A stretch of 64,000 nucleotides of DNA from Sphingomonas sp. Leaf67 (GTDB taxonomy: Bacteria; Pseudomonadota; Alphaproteobacteria; Sphingomonadales; Sphingomonadaceae): the NCBI RefSeq assembly GCF_001421965.1, contig NZ_LMLP01000021.1, positions 505,001 to 569,000 of the forward strand. The letters run 5' to 3'. Of the stretch, positions 43,957-53,076 are shown piece after piece; the first letter of the stretch is position 1, and each line of letters starts with the position of its first letter. The translations under genes were made by a program, and so were the position numbers. The notes under the pieces are model-generated. The model saw only the letters and a program-made list of their open reading frames with translations, did no database searches and was not told the origin of the DNA.

Positions 43957-45774
43957 ATGCCCCCTGATACCTCAACCGCCTCCGGCCCGACCCGGCCGAT
44001 GCTGGCGACGCTCCGCCGATTCCTCCCCTATCTGTGGCCTGCCGGGGCCACGGGCCTGAAGGTGCGCATTGTCGCGGCGCTGGCGCTGGTCGTCGCGTCG
44101 AAGGTCGTGCAGGTTCGCGGCGCGCCGTTCGCGTTGCAGGGCGCGATCGATACGATGGGAGCCGGATCACGCGACGCGCTGTGGCTGGTCGTGGCGCTGG
44201 TCGCGGGCTACGCCGCCGCGCGCTTTGCCGGCACCCTGTTCGACAATCTGCGCAACGTCGTGTTCGAACGCGTCGGACAGGACGCGACGCGGCGGCTGGC
44301 GGCGTCGGTGTTCCGCCACCTCCATGCTCTGTCGCTGCGCTTCCATCTCGAACGACGTACCGGCGCGGTAACCAAGGTCGTCGAGCGCGGCACCAAGAGC
44401 ATCGACACGATGCTGTACTTCCTGCTGTTCAACATCGCGCCGACGATCCTCGAACTCGGGTTGGTACTGTGGATCTTCGGCACGCGGTTCGGCAGCTGGC
44501 TGGTCATCGGCACGGTGGCGATGGTCGTGTTCTACATCGCCTTCACCCGTTGGGTCACCGACTGGCGGTCGTCCTTACGCGAACGGATGAACGATCTCGA
44601 CACCGGCGCGGTCGCGCACGCGGTCGATTCGCTCCTGAATTTCGAGACGGTAAAGTATTTCGGCGCCGAGGAGCGCGAGGCGGCACGCTATGACCGCGCC
44701 GTCGCCGGCTATGCCGAGGCCGCCGTGAAGTCGGAAAACTCGCTGGCGCTGCTCAACATCGGACAGGCGCTGATTACCGCGCTGATGCTGGGCGGCGGCA
44801 TGGCGCTGATCGTCTTCGGCTGGGCGCGTGGACAGTTTTCGGCGGGCGACGTCGTGCTGGTATCGACGCTGTTGACGCAGTTGTTCCGCCCGCTCGACCT
44901 GCTCGGCATGGTCTATCGTACCGTCCGTCAGGGCGTGGTCGACATGGGTGCGATGTTCGACCTGATCGATACGCCGGCCGAAGTCGTCGATGCTCCCGGC
45001 GCACCGGCGCTGACCGTCAGCAAGGGTCATGTCCGGTTCGAAGGGGTCGGATTCGGCTATGGCGACGGCCGCACGATCCTGAACGGGATCGACCTCGACA
45101 TTCCGCCGGGCACGACGCTGGCGGTGGTCGGGCCATCGGGCGCGGGCAAGTCGACGCTCGCGCGATTGCTGTTCCGCTTCTACGATCCGACCGCCGGGCG
45201 CATCACCATCGACGGACAGGATATCGCCGCCGTATCGCAGGCGTCGCTGCGCAGCGCGATCGGCATCGTGCCGCAGGACACGGTGCTGTTCAACGACACG
45301 ATCGGTTACAACGTCGCTTATGGTCGTGCCGATGCGACCGCCGACGATGTCGCGCGGGCGGCACAGGGTGCGTCGATCGCGGGCTTCATCGCCAGCCTGC
45401 CACAAGGGTTCGACACCCGCGTCGGCGAGCGCGGCCTGAAACTGTCGGGCGGCGAGAAACAGCGTGTCGCGATCGCCCGGACGCTGCTGAAAAATCCGCC
45501 GGTGCTGATCCTCGACGAAGCCACCAGCGCGCTCGACAGCCGGACCGAGGCCGACATCCTCGCCACACTGGAAGCGATCGAACGCGGTCGCACGACCATC
45601 GTCATCGCCCACCGCCTGTCGACCGTGGTCCACGCCGACCGCATCGTGGTGCTGGAGGGCGGCCGCGTGGTCGAAAGCGGTGCGCATGGCGAGTTGCTCC
45701 GCGCCGGCGGCACCTACGCCGAAATGTGGACACGGCAAGCGGCCGAACGGGAGGCGGCGCTGGCCGAGGCCTGA
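43957..45774 (+). CDS. Atm1-type ABC exporter (fused membrane and ATPase domains)
   Basis: A 605-residue half-transporter: six-helix type I exporter domain (about 30-330), then ATPase with Walker A (GPSGAGKS), signature (LSGGEKQRVAIART), Walker B (VLILDEATSALD) and H-loop (IAHRLS). The segment NFETVKYFGAEEREAARYD is characteristic of Atm1/HMT1 exporters, which move glutathione-bound metals or sulfur species. I choose ATG 43957 where homology starts; ATG 43945 is equally possible and the open frame reaches 43855. It functions as a homodimer. It precedes the hydrolase gene by 75 bases. Confidence 0.9.
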   Translation: MPPDTSTASGPTRPMLATLRRFLPYLWPAGATGLKVRIVAALALVVASKVVQVRGAPFALQGAIDTMGAGSRDALWLVVALVAGYAAARFAGTLFDNLRNVVFERVGQDATRRLAASVFRHLHALSLRFHLERRTGAVTKVVERGTKSIDTMLYFLLFNIAPTILELGLVLWIFGTRFGSWLVIGTVAMVVFYIAFTRWVTDWRSSLRERMNDLDTGAVAHAVDSLLNFETVKYFGAEEREAARYDRAVAGYAEAAVKSENSLALLNIGQALITALMLGGGMALIVFGWARGQFSAGDVVLVSTLLTQLFRPLDLLGMVYRTVRQGVVDMGAMFDLIDTPAEVVDAPGAPALTVSKGHVRFEGVGFGYGDGRTILNGIDLDIPPGTTLAVVGPSGAGKSTLARLLFRFYDPTAGRITIDGQDIAAVSQASLRSAIGIVPQDTVLFNDTIGYNVAYGRADATADDVARAAQGASIAGFIASLPQGFDTRVGERGLKLSGGEKQRVAIARTLLKNPPVLILDEATSALDSRTEADILATLEAIERGRTTIVIAHRLSTVVHADRIVVLEGGRVVESGAHGELLRAGGTYAEMWTRQAAEREAALAEA

Positions 45775-45849
45775 AAGGTTCAGGGCGTATCCGATGGACA
45801 CTCCCCGGCGCCCAAGCGTATCGCCCGGGGCCAAGCGGGAGAGCGACCG

Positions 45850-46782
45850 ATGAACGACAAGCTGAAAAAGGCGGTTACGACCACGGCACTGGTCGGGGGC
45901 GGCCTTGCGCTATGGACCGCACTCGCCGCCAGCGCGTCGGAAGCACTGGTGCCGGCGGACGGGGATTTCGTCGACGTGCCCGGCGGGCGGCTCCATTATG
46001 TCGATACCGGCGGCGACGGTCCGGTGATGGTGATGCTGCATGGCCTGTACGGACAGCTGCGCAACTTTTCCTATGCGCTCACCGCCGAACTGGCCAATCA
46101 CCGGCTGATCCTCGTCGACCGGCCCGGTTGGGGCCATAGCAGCGTCGATGGCAGCCAGCCGCCGATCGAGGAACAGGCGCGCATGGTCGCCGATCTGATC
46201 GACGCGCTGGGCCTAGATCGGCCGTTGCTGGTCGGTCACTCGATGGGTGGCGCTGTCGCGCTTGCCTTTGCGCTGAACCATTCCGGCAAGATCCGTGGCG
46301 TTGCGCTGATCGCGCCGCTGACCCAGCCGATGGACCATATCCCGCCGATCTTCCGGGGCAAGGCACCGCCCGCCGCGCTGCGCGGGCTGGCCGCATGGAC
46401 GGTCGGGGTGCCGTTGACGACGCTGACCGGACCCGCCGTCGCGAGGCATGTCTTTGCGCCCGATGCGGTGCCGATGGACTTTGGTACGCGTGGCGGCGGC
46501 CTCGTCGCGCTCCGACCGTCGAGCTTTCAGGCCGGCGCGTTCGAAATCGACGACGCCAATCGCGCGGTGTCGGCCATGGCGACGCGCTACGGATCGATCG
46601 GCCTGCCGGTCGCGATCCTGTATGGCAGGGACGACCAACTGCTCGACCCGCAGCAACAGGGCGCCCGCACCGCCGCGATGATCCCCGGCGCGACGCTGAC
46701 CAACATCGCGGGCGGACACATGATCCCGGTGACCCACCCGCGCGAAACCGCCGACTGGCTGCGAACGGCAACGATTGCGTGA
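45850..46782 (+). CDS. Membrane-anchored or exported alpha/beta hydrolase
   Basis: A 310-residue alpha/beta-hydrolase with an N-terminal hydrophobic segment (residues 9-30) that may be an anchor or signal. Landmarks: oxyanion VMLHGLYG, nucleophile S131 in VGHSMGG, acid Asp in YGRDDQLLD, and catalytic His in AGGHMIP. Substrate unknown; the family includes esterases, haloperoxidase-like and C-C hydrolases. Its stop overlaps the GTG of a lipobox-bearing methyltransferase, suggesting a linked function. Confidence 0.82.
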   Translation: MNDKLKKAVTTTALVGGGLALWTALAASASEALVPADGDFVDVPGGRLHYVDTGGDGPVMVMLHGLYGQLRNFSYALTAELANHRLILVDRPGWGHSSVDGSQPPIEEQARMVADLIDALGLDRPLLVGHSMGGAVALAFALNHSGKIRGVALIAPLTQPMDHIPPIFRGKAPPAALRGLAAWTVGVPLTTLTGPAVARHVFAPDAVPMDFGTRGGGLVALRPSSFQAGAFEIDDANRAVSAMATRYGSIGLPVAILYGRDDQLLDPQQQGARTAAMIPGATLTNIAGGHMIPVTHPRETADWLRTATIA

Positions 46783-47558
46783 AGGTGCTGCTGCTGGCGA
46801 TGCTGCTCGGCGGCTGCACCACCCCCTATGGCGACGGGATGGGTGACATTCTGCGCGGGCAGGGCATCGCCGCGCGCGAGCCCGAGTACGACGTCCCCTA
46901 TGTCCCGACGCCCGAACCGGTCGTCGACGCGATGCTGGCGATGGCACAGGTCGGGCCGAACGACATCGTCATCGACCTCGGGTCGGGCGATGGCCGCATT
47001 CCCCTTGCCGCCGCCCGGCTGGGTGCCCGCGCCAGCGGGATCGAGATCGATGCGGCCCTGGTCGAACGCGCCCGGCGCAACGCCGCGCTCTACACGCTCA
47101 CCGACCGCGCCCGCTTCATCCGCGCCAATCTGTTCGACGTGCCACTGCGCGACGCCAATGTCGTGACGATGTACCTGTTGTCGAAGATCAACCTCGCACT
47201 CCGCCCGCGCCTGTTGACCGAATTACGGCCGGGTACGCGCATCGTAACCCATGCGTTCGACATGGGCGAATGGCGCGCGGATGAAGAGCGGCTGGTCGCC
47301 GATCGCCGGGTGTTCCTGTGGATCGTCCCTGCCGTTGCGGGTGGCGATTGGCTGACGACCCTGCCTGATGGGCGCGAGGTGCCGCTGCACCTCGACCAGC
47401 GGTTTCAGGACGTCACCGGCACGCTCGGCAATGCCGAGATCACTGGCACCCTGCGTGGCACCGCGATCCGCTTCGCCGCGGCCGGACGCAGCTACACCGG
47501 CACGATCGGCGAAGCGACGATCACCGGCGATGGCTGGCGCGCAACGCGAGTCCGTTAA
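46779..47558 (+). CDS. SAM-dependent methyltransferase with lipobox-like N-terminus
   Basis: A 259-residue class I methyltransferase. The N-terminus (VKVLLLAMLLGGCTTPYG) is a lipoprotein signal with lipobox LLGGC. The SAM-binding motif follows (IVIDLGSGDGRIPLAAA), then GIEIDAALVERAR and NLFDVPLRDANVVTMYLLSKIN, similar to FAM173-type protein lysine methyltransferases. From about 175 the sequence becomes a beta-rich extra domain. GTG 46779 overlaps the hydrolase stop. SAM is not expected in the periplasm, so either the enzyme binds a carried-over cofactor, or the N-terminus is a membrane anchor with a cytosolic enzyme, or the domain is non-catalytic. Confidence 0.8.
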   Translation: MKVLLLAMLLGGCTTPYGDGMGDILRGQGIAAREPEYDVPYVPTPEPVVDAMLAMAQVGPNDIVIDLGSGDGRIPLAAARLGARASGIEIDAALVERARRNAALYTLTDRARFIRANLFDVPLRDANVVTMYLLSKINLALRPRLLTELRPGTRIVTHAFDMGEWRADEERLVADRRVFLWIVPAVAGGDWLTTLPDGREVPLHLDQRFQDVTGTLGNAEITGTLRGTAIRFAAAGRSYTGTIGEATITGDGWRATRVR

Positions 47559-47597
47559 CCCTCGACGCTGCGACCCTGCATCCCTAGGTGGAGGGCA

Positions 47598-49364
47598 ATG
47601 GCGCTCGACCCGATCCCCGTATTGCAATCGACCTTCGGCTTTCCCGACTTCCGCGGTGTCCAGCGGCAGGTGGTCGACCGCGTCCTCGCCGGACAGCGCA
47701 CGCTGGCGGTGATGCCGACCGGCGCGGGCAAGTCGCTGACCTATCAGCTGCCCGCCACGATGCTGAACGGGACCTGCGTCGTCGTCTCGCCGCTGATCGC
47801 ACTGATGCACGACCAGTTGCGCGCGGCGACCGCGGTCGGCATCCGCGCCGCAACGCTGACCAGCGCCGACGACAATCGTGCCGAGACGCGCGGCCGGTTT
47901 CTGGATGGTGAGCTCGACCTGCTCTATGTCGCGCCCGAGCGGGCATCGGGCAGCGATTTCCGCGACCTGCTGTCGCGCGGGAACCTTGCGCTGTTCGCGA
48001 TCGACGAAGCGCATTGCGTCAGCGAATGGGGCCACGACTTCCGCCCCGATTACCGGCTGCTCCGTCCGCTGTTCGACCAGTTTCCCGACGTGCCCCGACT
48101 GGCGCTCACCGCCACCGCCGATGCGCATACTCGTGCCGACATCCTTGAACAGCTCGGCATACCGCACGACGGGTTGATCGTCGCCGGCTTCGACCGGCCC
48201 AACATCCGCTATCACATCACCCCGCGCGATCAGGGCACGCGCCAGATCGCCGACATCATCGCCGCCACCCCCGGCCCCGGCATCGTCTATGTCCAGTCGC
48301 GCGCCGGGACCGAACGGTTGGCGGAGGCGCTGGCCAAGACCGGGCGTCCGGTCCGCGTCTATCATGCCGGGCTCGATTCCGCCGTGCGCCAGCGCAACCA
48401 GCATGATTTCGTCGCGTCCGAGGACATGGTGATGGTCGCTACCATCGCCTTCGGGATGGGGATAGACAAGCCCGACGTACGCTTCGTCGCGCATGCCGGA
48501 CTGCCGAAATCGATCGAGGCCTATTATCAGGAGACCGGCCGAGCCGGGCGCGACGGCGATCCGGCGGTCGCGCATCTGTTCTGGGGGGCCGACGACTTCG
48601 CCCGCGCGCGCCAGCGGATCGGCGAGGTCGAACCGGCGCGCCAACCCGGCGAGCGGCAGCGGCTGAACGCGCTGGGCGCATTGGTCGAAACCGCGGGGTG
48701 TCGCCGTGCGATCCTGCTGCGCCATTTCGGCGAGTCGCCGCCCGAATATTGCGGCAATTGCGACAACTGCCTCACGCCGCCCAACGCGATCGACGCGACG
48801 CAGGTCGCGCAGAAATATCTGTCGGCAGTATTTCGCACCGGCATGATGTTCGGCGCGACCTATATCGAACAGGTGCTGACCGGCCAGTCGACCGAACGCA
48901 GCATGACCAACGGCCACGAAAACCTGTCGGTGTGGAACATCGTCGACGGCGACGAGACCGCACTGCTGAAGCCGGTCGGACGCGCGCTGCAACTGCGCGA
49001 TGCGCTGCGCGCCAACGACCATGGCGGGCTGGAATTCGGCCCCGCCGCGCGCGGACTGTTGAAGGGCGGCGATACGCTGTCGCTGATCGTGCCGCCCAAG
49101 CGCGAGCGGCGGCGGCGCGGCAGCGGCACGGCTACTCCCAACCCGACCGGCGATCCGCTGTTCGAGGCGTTGCGCGCCAAACGCCGCGAACTGGCGCAGG
49201 AAGCCGGCGTGCCGCCCTATGTCATCTTTCACGACTCGGTCCTGCGCGACATGGCGACCGACCGGCCGCAGACGATCGGCGGGATGCGGCGCATCACCGG
49301 CATCGGTGAGAAGAAGCTGCAGGCGTATGGCGACGCGTTTCTCTCGGTAGTCAAGCAACACTGA
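47598..49364 (+). CDS. recQ: ATP-dependent DNA helicase RecQ
   Basis: A 588-residue 3'-5' helicase. Motifs: 0 (FGFPDFRGVQ), I (MPTGAGKS), II with DEAH (AIDEAHCVSEWGHDFRPDY), VI (QETGRAGRDG). A zinc site follows (CRRAILL... CGNCDNC, four cysteines), then winged helix and one HRDC domain at the C-terminus (about 515-588; PPYVIFHDSVL, ITGIGEKKLQAYG). The ATG at 47598 is preceded by GTGGAGG. A palindromic repeat follows the stop. Confidence 0.95.
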   Translation: MALDPIPVLQSTFGFPDFRGVQRQVVDRVLAGQRTLAVMPTGAGKSLTYQLPATMLNGTCVVVSPLIALMHDQLRAATAVGIRAATLTSADDNRAETRGRFLDGELDLLYVAPERASGSDFRDLLSRGNLALFAIDEAHCVSEWGHDFRPDYRLLRPLFDQFPDVPRLALTATADAHTRADILEQLGIPHDGLIVAGFDRPNIRYHITPRDQGTRQIADIIAATPGPGIVYVQSRAGTERLAEALAKTGRPVRVYHAGLDSAVRQRNQHDFVASEDMVMVATIAFGMGIDKPDVRFVAHAGLPKSIEAYYQETGRAGRDGDPAVAHLFWGADDFARARQRIGEVEPARQPGERQRLNALGALVETAGCRRAILLRHFGESPPEYCGNCDNCLTPPNAIDATQVAQKYLSAVFRTGMMFGATYIEQVLTGQSTERSMTNGHENLSVWNIVDGDETALLKPVGRALQLRDALRANDHGGLEFGPAARGLLKGGDTLSLIVPPKRERRRRGSGTATPNPTGDPLFEALRAKRRELAQEAGVPPYVIFHDSVLRDMATDRPQTIGGMRRITGIGEKKLQAYGDAFLSVVKQH

Positions 49365-49387
49365 TCCTCTCCGTGCCGGGGAGGATT
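49365..49387. repeat. CCTCYCC/GGGGAGG palindromic repeat behind recQ
   Basis: ATCCTCTCCGTGCCGGGG and the following AGGAT form an imperfect palindrome directly after the recQ stop. Fourth copy of the family seen at 1958, 2055 and 37780. Confidence 0.7.
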
Positions 49388-49423
49388 TGCGTCGTTCCGG
49401 TGGCGACGCTATCGTCCCTCCCT

Positions 49424-49852
49424 ATGCAAATCCGCCGTATCGACGACCGCATCTCGGTCAGCCCGCAGATCACCGCCGACGACGTCGCCACGCTGAAGGC
49501 GCAGGGCTTCACCACCATCGTCAACAATCGCCCCGATGCCGAGGAAGCGGACCAGCCGGGCGGCGATACCATCGCCAAGGCGGCGGCGGCGGCCGGCCTC
49601 GCCTATCACGCGATCCCGATCACCCATGCCGGGTTCAGCCACCCGCAACTCGACGCCATGGCGGACGTGCTGGAACAGGCCGACGGTCCGATCCTCGCCT
49701 ATTGCCGCTCGGGCACGCGATCCTGCAATCTGTGGGCGCTTGCCAGTGCCAAGGGCGGCCGCGACTCGGCCGAACTGATCGCAGCGGGCGGTACGGCGGG
49801 CTATGACCTGTCGGGCATCCGACCCATGCTGGACGCGCTTTCCAAAGGTTAA
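49424..49852 (+). CDS. TIGR01244 family phosphatase/sulfur transferase
   Basis: A 142-residue protein of the Blh/DUF442 group (beta-lactamase-hydrolase-like N-domain). It carries the cysteine P-loop CRSGTRS (C-x5-R plus Ser) of dual-specificity phosphatases, preceded by a conserved Asp/Glu-rich block (NNRPDAEEADQPGG). In other bacteria this domain is linked to sulfide-responsive regulation or fused to persulfide dioxygenase; here it stands alone. Start at ATG 49424, where MQIRRIDDRISVSPQI matches the family; an upstream open frame is repeat DNA. Confidence 0.88.
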   Translation: MQIRRIDDRISVSPQITADDVATLKAQGFTTIVNNRPDAEEADQPGGDTIAKAAAAAGLAYHAIPITHAGFSHPQLDAMADVLEQADGPILAYCRSGTRSCNLWALASAKGGRDSAELIAAGGTAGYDLSGIRPMLDALSKG

Positions 49853-49956
49853 GTCGCGGGTACCTTAACGTACGTAACCACATCGGTTCAGGTGCTTAAC
49901 CAAATCGCAACGGCCAATGCCCCATCCCTCTGTCCGTACCAACAGGGGTTATCGAT

Positions 49957-50250
49957 ATGGGCATTGGTCTGGACGGCGCCCGCTTTCTCCAGGAAAGCCG
50001 GGCAGAAGAAGCACAGCGCAGCACCGGCGCGGCGTGGTTCGAACTTGGCATCTGCTATTCGAGCGGAACCGGCGGCGCGGTGATCGATCTGGTCGAAGCG
50101 CACAAATGGTTCAACCTTGCCGCGATGTCGGGGCTGGAGGACGCACAGCATTGGCGCGCGGAAATCGCATGCGACATGACGCCGCGTCAGATCGCCGATG
50201 CGCAGAAAGCCGCCCGCGCCTTCCTGCGGACCGAAACCCGCCCGAACTGA
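49957..50250 (+). CDS. Short Sel1-repeat-like protein
   Basis: A 97-residue protein with one Sel1/TPR-like helical pair: AAWFELGICYSSGTGGAVIDLVEAHKWFNLAAMSGLEDAQ (broken by a loop), matching the A-x2-LG-x2-Y / A-x2-W-x2-A-A pattern. The rest is a charged helix. No signal peptide. AGGGG lies upstream of ATG 49957. Function unknown; Sel1 proteins serve as protein-binding scaffolds. A perfect 15-bp hairpin follows the stop directly. Confidence 0.78.
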   Translation: MGIGLDGARFLQESRAEEAQRSTGAAWFELGICYSSGTGGAVIDLVEAHKWFNLAAMSGLEDAQHWRAEIACDMTPRQIADAQKAARAFLRTETRPN

Positions 50251-50251
50251 C

Positions 50252-50286
50252 CCGCTTGGCGGCCGGATGCACCGGCCGCCAAGCGG
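50252..50286. terminator. Strong hairpin after the Sel1-like gene
   Basis: CCGCTTGGCGGCCGG (50252-50266) and CCGGCCGCCAAGCGG (50272-50286) form a perfect 15-bp stem with loop ATGCA, one base after the stop. There is no T-run, so it is probably a 3' hairpin or factor-assisted stop between convergent genes (topA lies opposite). Confidence 0.7.
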
Positions 50287-50365
50287 ATCGGAACCCTATC
50301 CACCGCGTCCGATCCGAACGCCATCCCGGCGTGCCGGGACGATGTTCGTCGCGACCGGATCAGGG

Positions 50366-52963
50366 TCAGTCCGCCGCCTTTTTCGGTGCGGCTTTTTTCG
50401 GTGCGGCCTTTTTGGCAGCAGGTTTTTTCGCCGCCGGCTTGGCATCATCCTTTGCCGCCGCCTTCTTCGGTGCCGCCTTCTTGGCCACCGGCTTCTTCTT
50501 GCCCTTGGCCGGCGCCGCCGCCGCACGCTCGTCGATCAGTTGCGCCGCTTCTTCGAGCGTCAGCGCACCCGGTTCGATCGACTTCGGGATCGTCGCGTTG
50601 GTCGTGCCGTCGGTGACATACGGGCCATAGCGCCCTTCCATCAGCTTGATCTCGGCCTCGGTACGCGGATGCGCGCCCAGCACCTTCAGCGGCTCCTTCG
50701 CCGCGCCGCGCGCGGGACGTCCGCCGCCCGCCGCCGCCTCGGCCAGCTTGACCACCGCCGCGTTCATGCCGGTTTCGAACACGTCCGCCGTCGTCTGCAA
50801 CCGCGCATATTTGCCGGCATGCTTGAGATACGGGCCATAGCGCCCGATCGCCGCCTCGATCGGCTCACCCGTTTCCGGATGGTTGCCGATGGTGCGCGGC
50901 AGGCTGAGCAGCTTGAGCGCCCATTCAAGGTTCAGTTCGCCAATATCCTTCGGGATCGACGCGCGCTTGGCATCCTTGCCCTCGCCAAGCTGGATATAGG
51001 GACCGAAACGACCCGATTTCCGTTCGACTTCCAGTCCGGTTTCCGGGTCCTTGCCCAGTCCTTCGGGACCGGCGTCGCCGCCTTCCTCACCGCCCGGCTG
51101 CGCGAAGCGGCGGGTATATTTGCATTCGGGGTAGTTGGAGCAGGCGATGAACGCGCCGAACTTGCCGCCGCGCAGCGCCAGCCGCCCCTCCCCGCAATTC
51201 GGGCACAGGCGCGGATCGCTGCCATCGGCCTTGTCGGGGAACAGATAGCTGCCGAGGAATATGTCCAGCTCGGCGGTGATCGCGCTCGGCTGCTGCTCCA
51301 TCACCTCCGACGTGCGTGGCTTGAAATCGCGCCAGAACGCTTCGAGCACCGCCTGCCATTCGGCACGCCCGCCCGACACGTCGTCCAGTTCCTCTTCCAG
51401 CTCGGCGGTGAAGTCGTAGCCGACATATTTCTCGAAGAACCGTTCGAGGAACGCGGTCAGCAACCGCCCGGTCTCCTCGGCGAAGAACCGGTTCTTCTCG
51501 ACGCGGACATAGCCGCGATCCTTCAGCACCTGGATGATCGAGGCATAGGTCGACGGCCGCCCGATCCCCAGTTCCTCCAGCCGCTTGACCAGCGACGCTT
51601 CGGAGAAACGCGGCGGCGGCTGGGTGAAATGCTGTTCGGCGACGACGTCCTTCTTGGCCGGGCTGTCGCCCGAGCGGAGCAGCGGCAAACGGCGCGAATC
51701 CTCGTCGGCCGCGTCGTCGCGCCCTTCCTCGTACAGCGCGAGGTATCCCGGGAAGAGCACGACCTGTCCGGTCGCGCGCAGCCCGGTCTGACCGGTCTGG
51801 TCCTCCAGCTCGACGGCGGTCCGCTCCATCCGCGCCGACGCCATCTGGCTGGCCAGCGCCCGCTTCCAGATCAGGTCGTACAGGCGGCCATGATCGCCCG
51901 ACCCGGCACGATCCTTCGAAAAATCGGTCGGGCGAATCGCCTCGTGCGCTTCCTGCGCATTCTTGGCCTTGGTCTGATACTGACGCGGCTTGTCGGGGAC
52001 GTAGCTGCCGTCATAGCGGTTGGCGATGGCACCGCGCGCGGCATCGATCGCCGATCCGTCCATCTGCACACCGTCGGTCCGCATGTACGTGATCGCGCCG
52101 TCCTCATAGAGCGACTGCGCCACCCGCATCGTATGGCTGGCCGAAAAGCCCAGCTTGCGCGCCGCTTCCTGTTGCAGCGTCGAGGTGGTGAACGGGGGCG
52201 GCGGATTGCGCGTCGCGGGCTTCGTTTCGACATTGGTGACGGTGAAGCGGCCATCGACCACCGCCGACTTCGCGACCTCGGCCGATCCGGCGTCGCCCAG
52301 CGACAGCTTGTCGAGCTTCTTGCCCTTCAGTTTGACGAGGCGCGCGTCGAACGGCGTGCCGTCGGCCTCCATCTTGGCGACGACCGACCAATATTCCTGC
52401 GCGACGAACGTCTCGATCTCGCGCTCGCGCTGGACCAGCAGGCGCAGCGCGACCGACTGGACGCGTCCCGCCGATTTCGCGCCGGGCAGCTTGCGCCACA
52501 GCACCGGCGACAGGGTGAACCCGACCAGATAGTCGAGCGCACGGCGCGCCCGATACGCATCGATCAGGTCGGTATCCAGCTGACGCGGGGCCTTCATCGC
52601 GGCGAGGATCGCCGGCTTGGTGATCGCGTTGAACGTGACCCGCTCGACCTCCTTGGGCAGGGCGCGGCGCTTTTTCAGCACCTCCTGCACATGCCAGCTG
52701 ATCGCCTCGCCCTCGCGATCGGGATCGGTGGCGAGGATCAGGCGATCGGCAGTCTTGGCCAGATCGGTGATCGCCTTCAGCTGCTTCGTCTTGTCGGCAT
52801 ATGTCTCCCAATCCATCGCGAAGCCGTCGTCGGGGTTCACCGACCCGTCCTTGGGCGGCAGGTCGCGGACATGGCCGTAGGAGGCGAGGACGCGGTAGTC
52901 GGACCCCAGATATTTTTCGATGGTCTTCGCCTTGGCGGGCGATTCGACGATGACAAGCTGCAT
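50366..52963 (-). CDS. topA: DNA topoisomerase I
   Basis: An 865-residue type IA topoisomerase that removes negative supercoils. Toprim domain (1-140) with ESPAKAKTIEKYL and DPDREGE; active-site Tyr293 in GAITYMRTDG; one C4 zinc-ribbon (CPNCGEG ... CSNYPECKY) near 585-620, then topoisomerase-specific repeats. The C-terminus ends in a Lys/Ala/Pro-rich tail (about the last 60 residues, KKAAPKKAA-type repeats), a basic, histone-H1-like extension seen in several alphaproteobacteria. Start codon ATG 52963; a GCGTACGTACGC palindrome lies just upstream. dprA is the next gene upstream, same strand. Confidence 0.96.
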   Translation of the reverse strand: MQLVIVESPAKAKTIEKYLGSDYRVLASYGHVRDLPPKDGSVNPDDGFAMDWETYADKTKQLKAITDLAKTADRLILATDPDREGEAISWHVQEVLKKRRALPKEVERVTFNAITKPAILAAMKAPRQLDTDLIDAYRARRALDYLVGFTLSPVLWRKLPGAKSAGRVQSVALRLLVQREREIETFVAQEYWSVVAKMEADGTPFDARLVKLKGKKLDKLSLGDAGSAEVAKSAVVDGRFTVTNVETKPATRNPPPPFTTSTLQQEAARKLGFSASHTMRVAQSLYEDGAITYMRTDGVQMDGSAIDAARGAIANRYDGSYVPDKPRQYQTKAKNAQEAHEAIRPTDFSKDRAGSGDHGRLYDLIWKRALASQMASARMERTAVELEDQTGQTGLRATGQVVLFPGYLALYEEGRDDAADEDSRRLPLLRSGDSPAKKDVVAEQHFTQPPPRFSEASLVKRLEELGIGRPSTYASIIQVLKDRGYVRVEKNRFFAEETGRLLTAFLERFFEKYVGYDFTAELEEELDDVSGGRAEWQAVLEAFWRDFKPRTSEVMEQQPSAITAELDIFLGSYLFPDKADGSDPRLCPNCGEGRLALRGGKFGAFIACSNYPECKYTRRFAQPGGEEGGDAGPEGLGKDPETGLEVERKSGRFGPYIQLGEGKDAKRASIPKDIGELNLEWALKLLSLPRTIGNHPETGEPIEAAIGRYGPYLKHAGKYARLQTTADVFETGMNAAVVKLAEAAAGGGRPARGAAKEPLKVLGAHPRTEAEIKLMEGRYGPYVTDGTTNATIPKSIEPGALTLEEAAQLIDERAAAAPAKGKKKPVAKKAAPKKAAAKDDAKPAAKKPAAKKAAPKKAAPKKAAD

Positions 52964-52984
52964 GATGTGACGGTCGGTCCTTGT

Positions 52985-52996
52985 GCGTACGTACGC
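52985..52996. promoter_or_regulatory. Perfect 12-base palindrome upstream of topA
   Basis: GCGTACGTACGC lies 22-33 bases before the topA start. It might be a regulator site or a simple alternating-sequence palindrome sensitive to supercoiling. No other evidence. Confidence 0.35.
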
Positions 52997-53076
52997 GAGA
53001 GTGGAGAGCGCCGGGGGGTGGCGTCAAGTCGGCGGATGCAGGTGACGGATCGCGGTTACGCTTTGATGGCAGGTCG

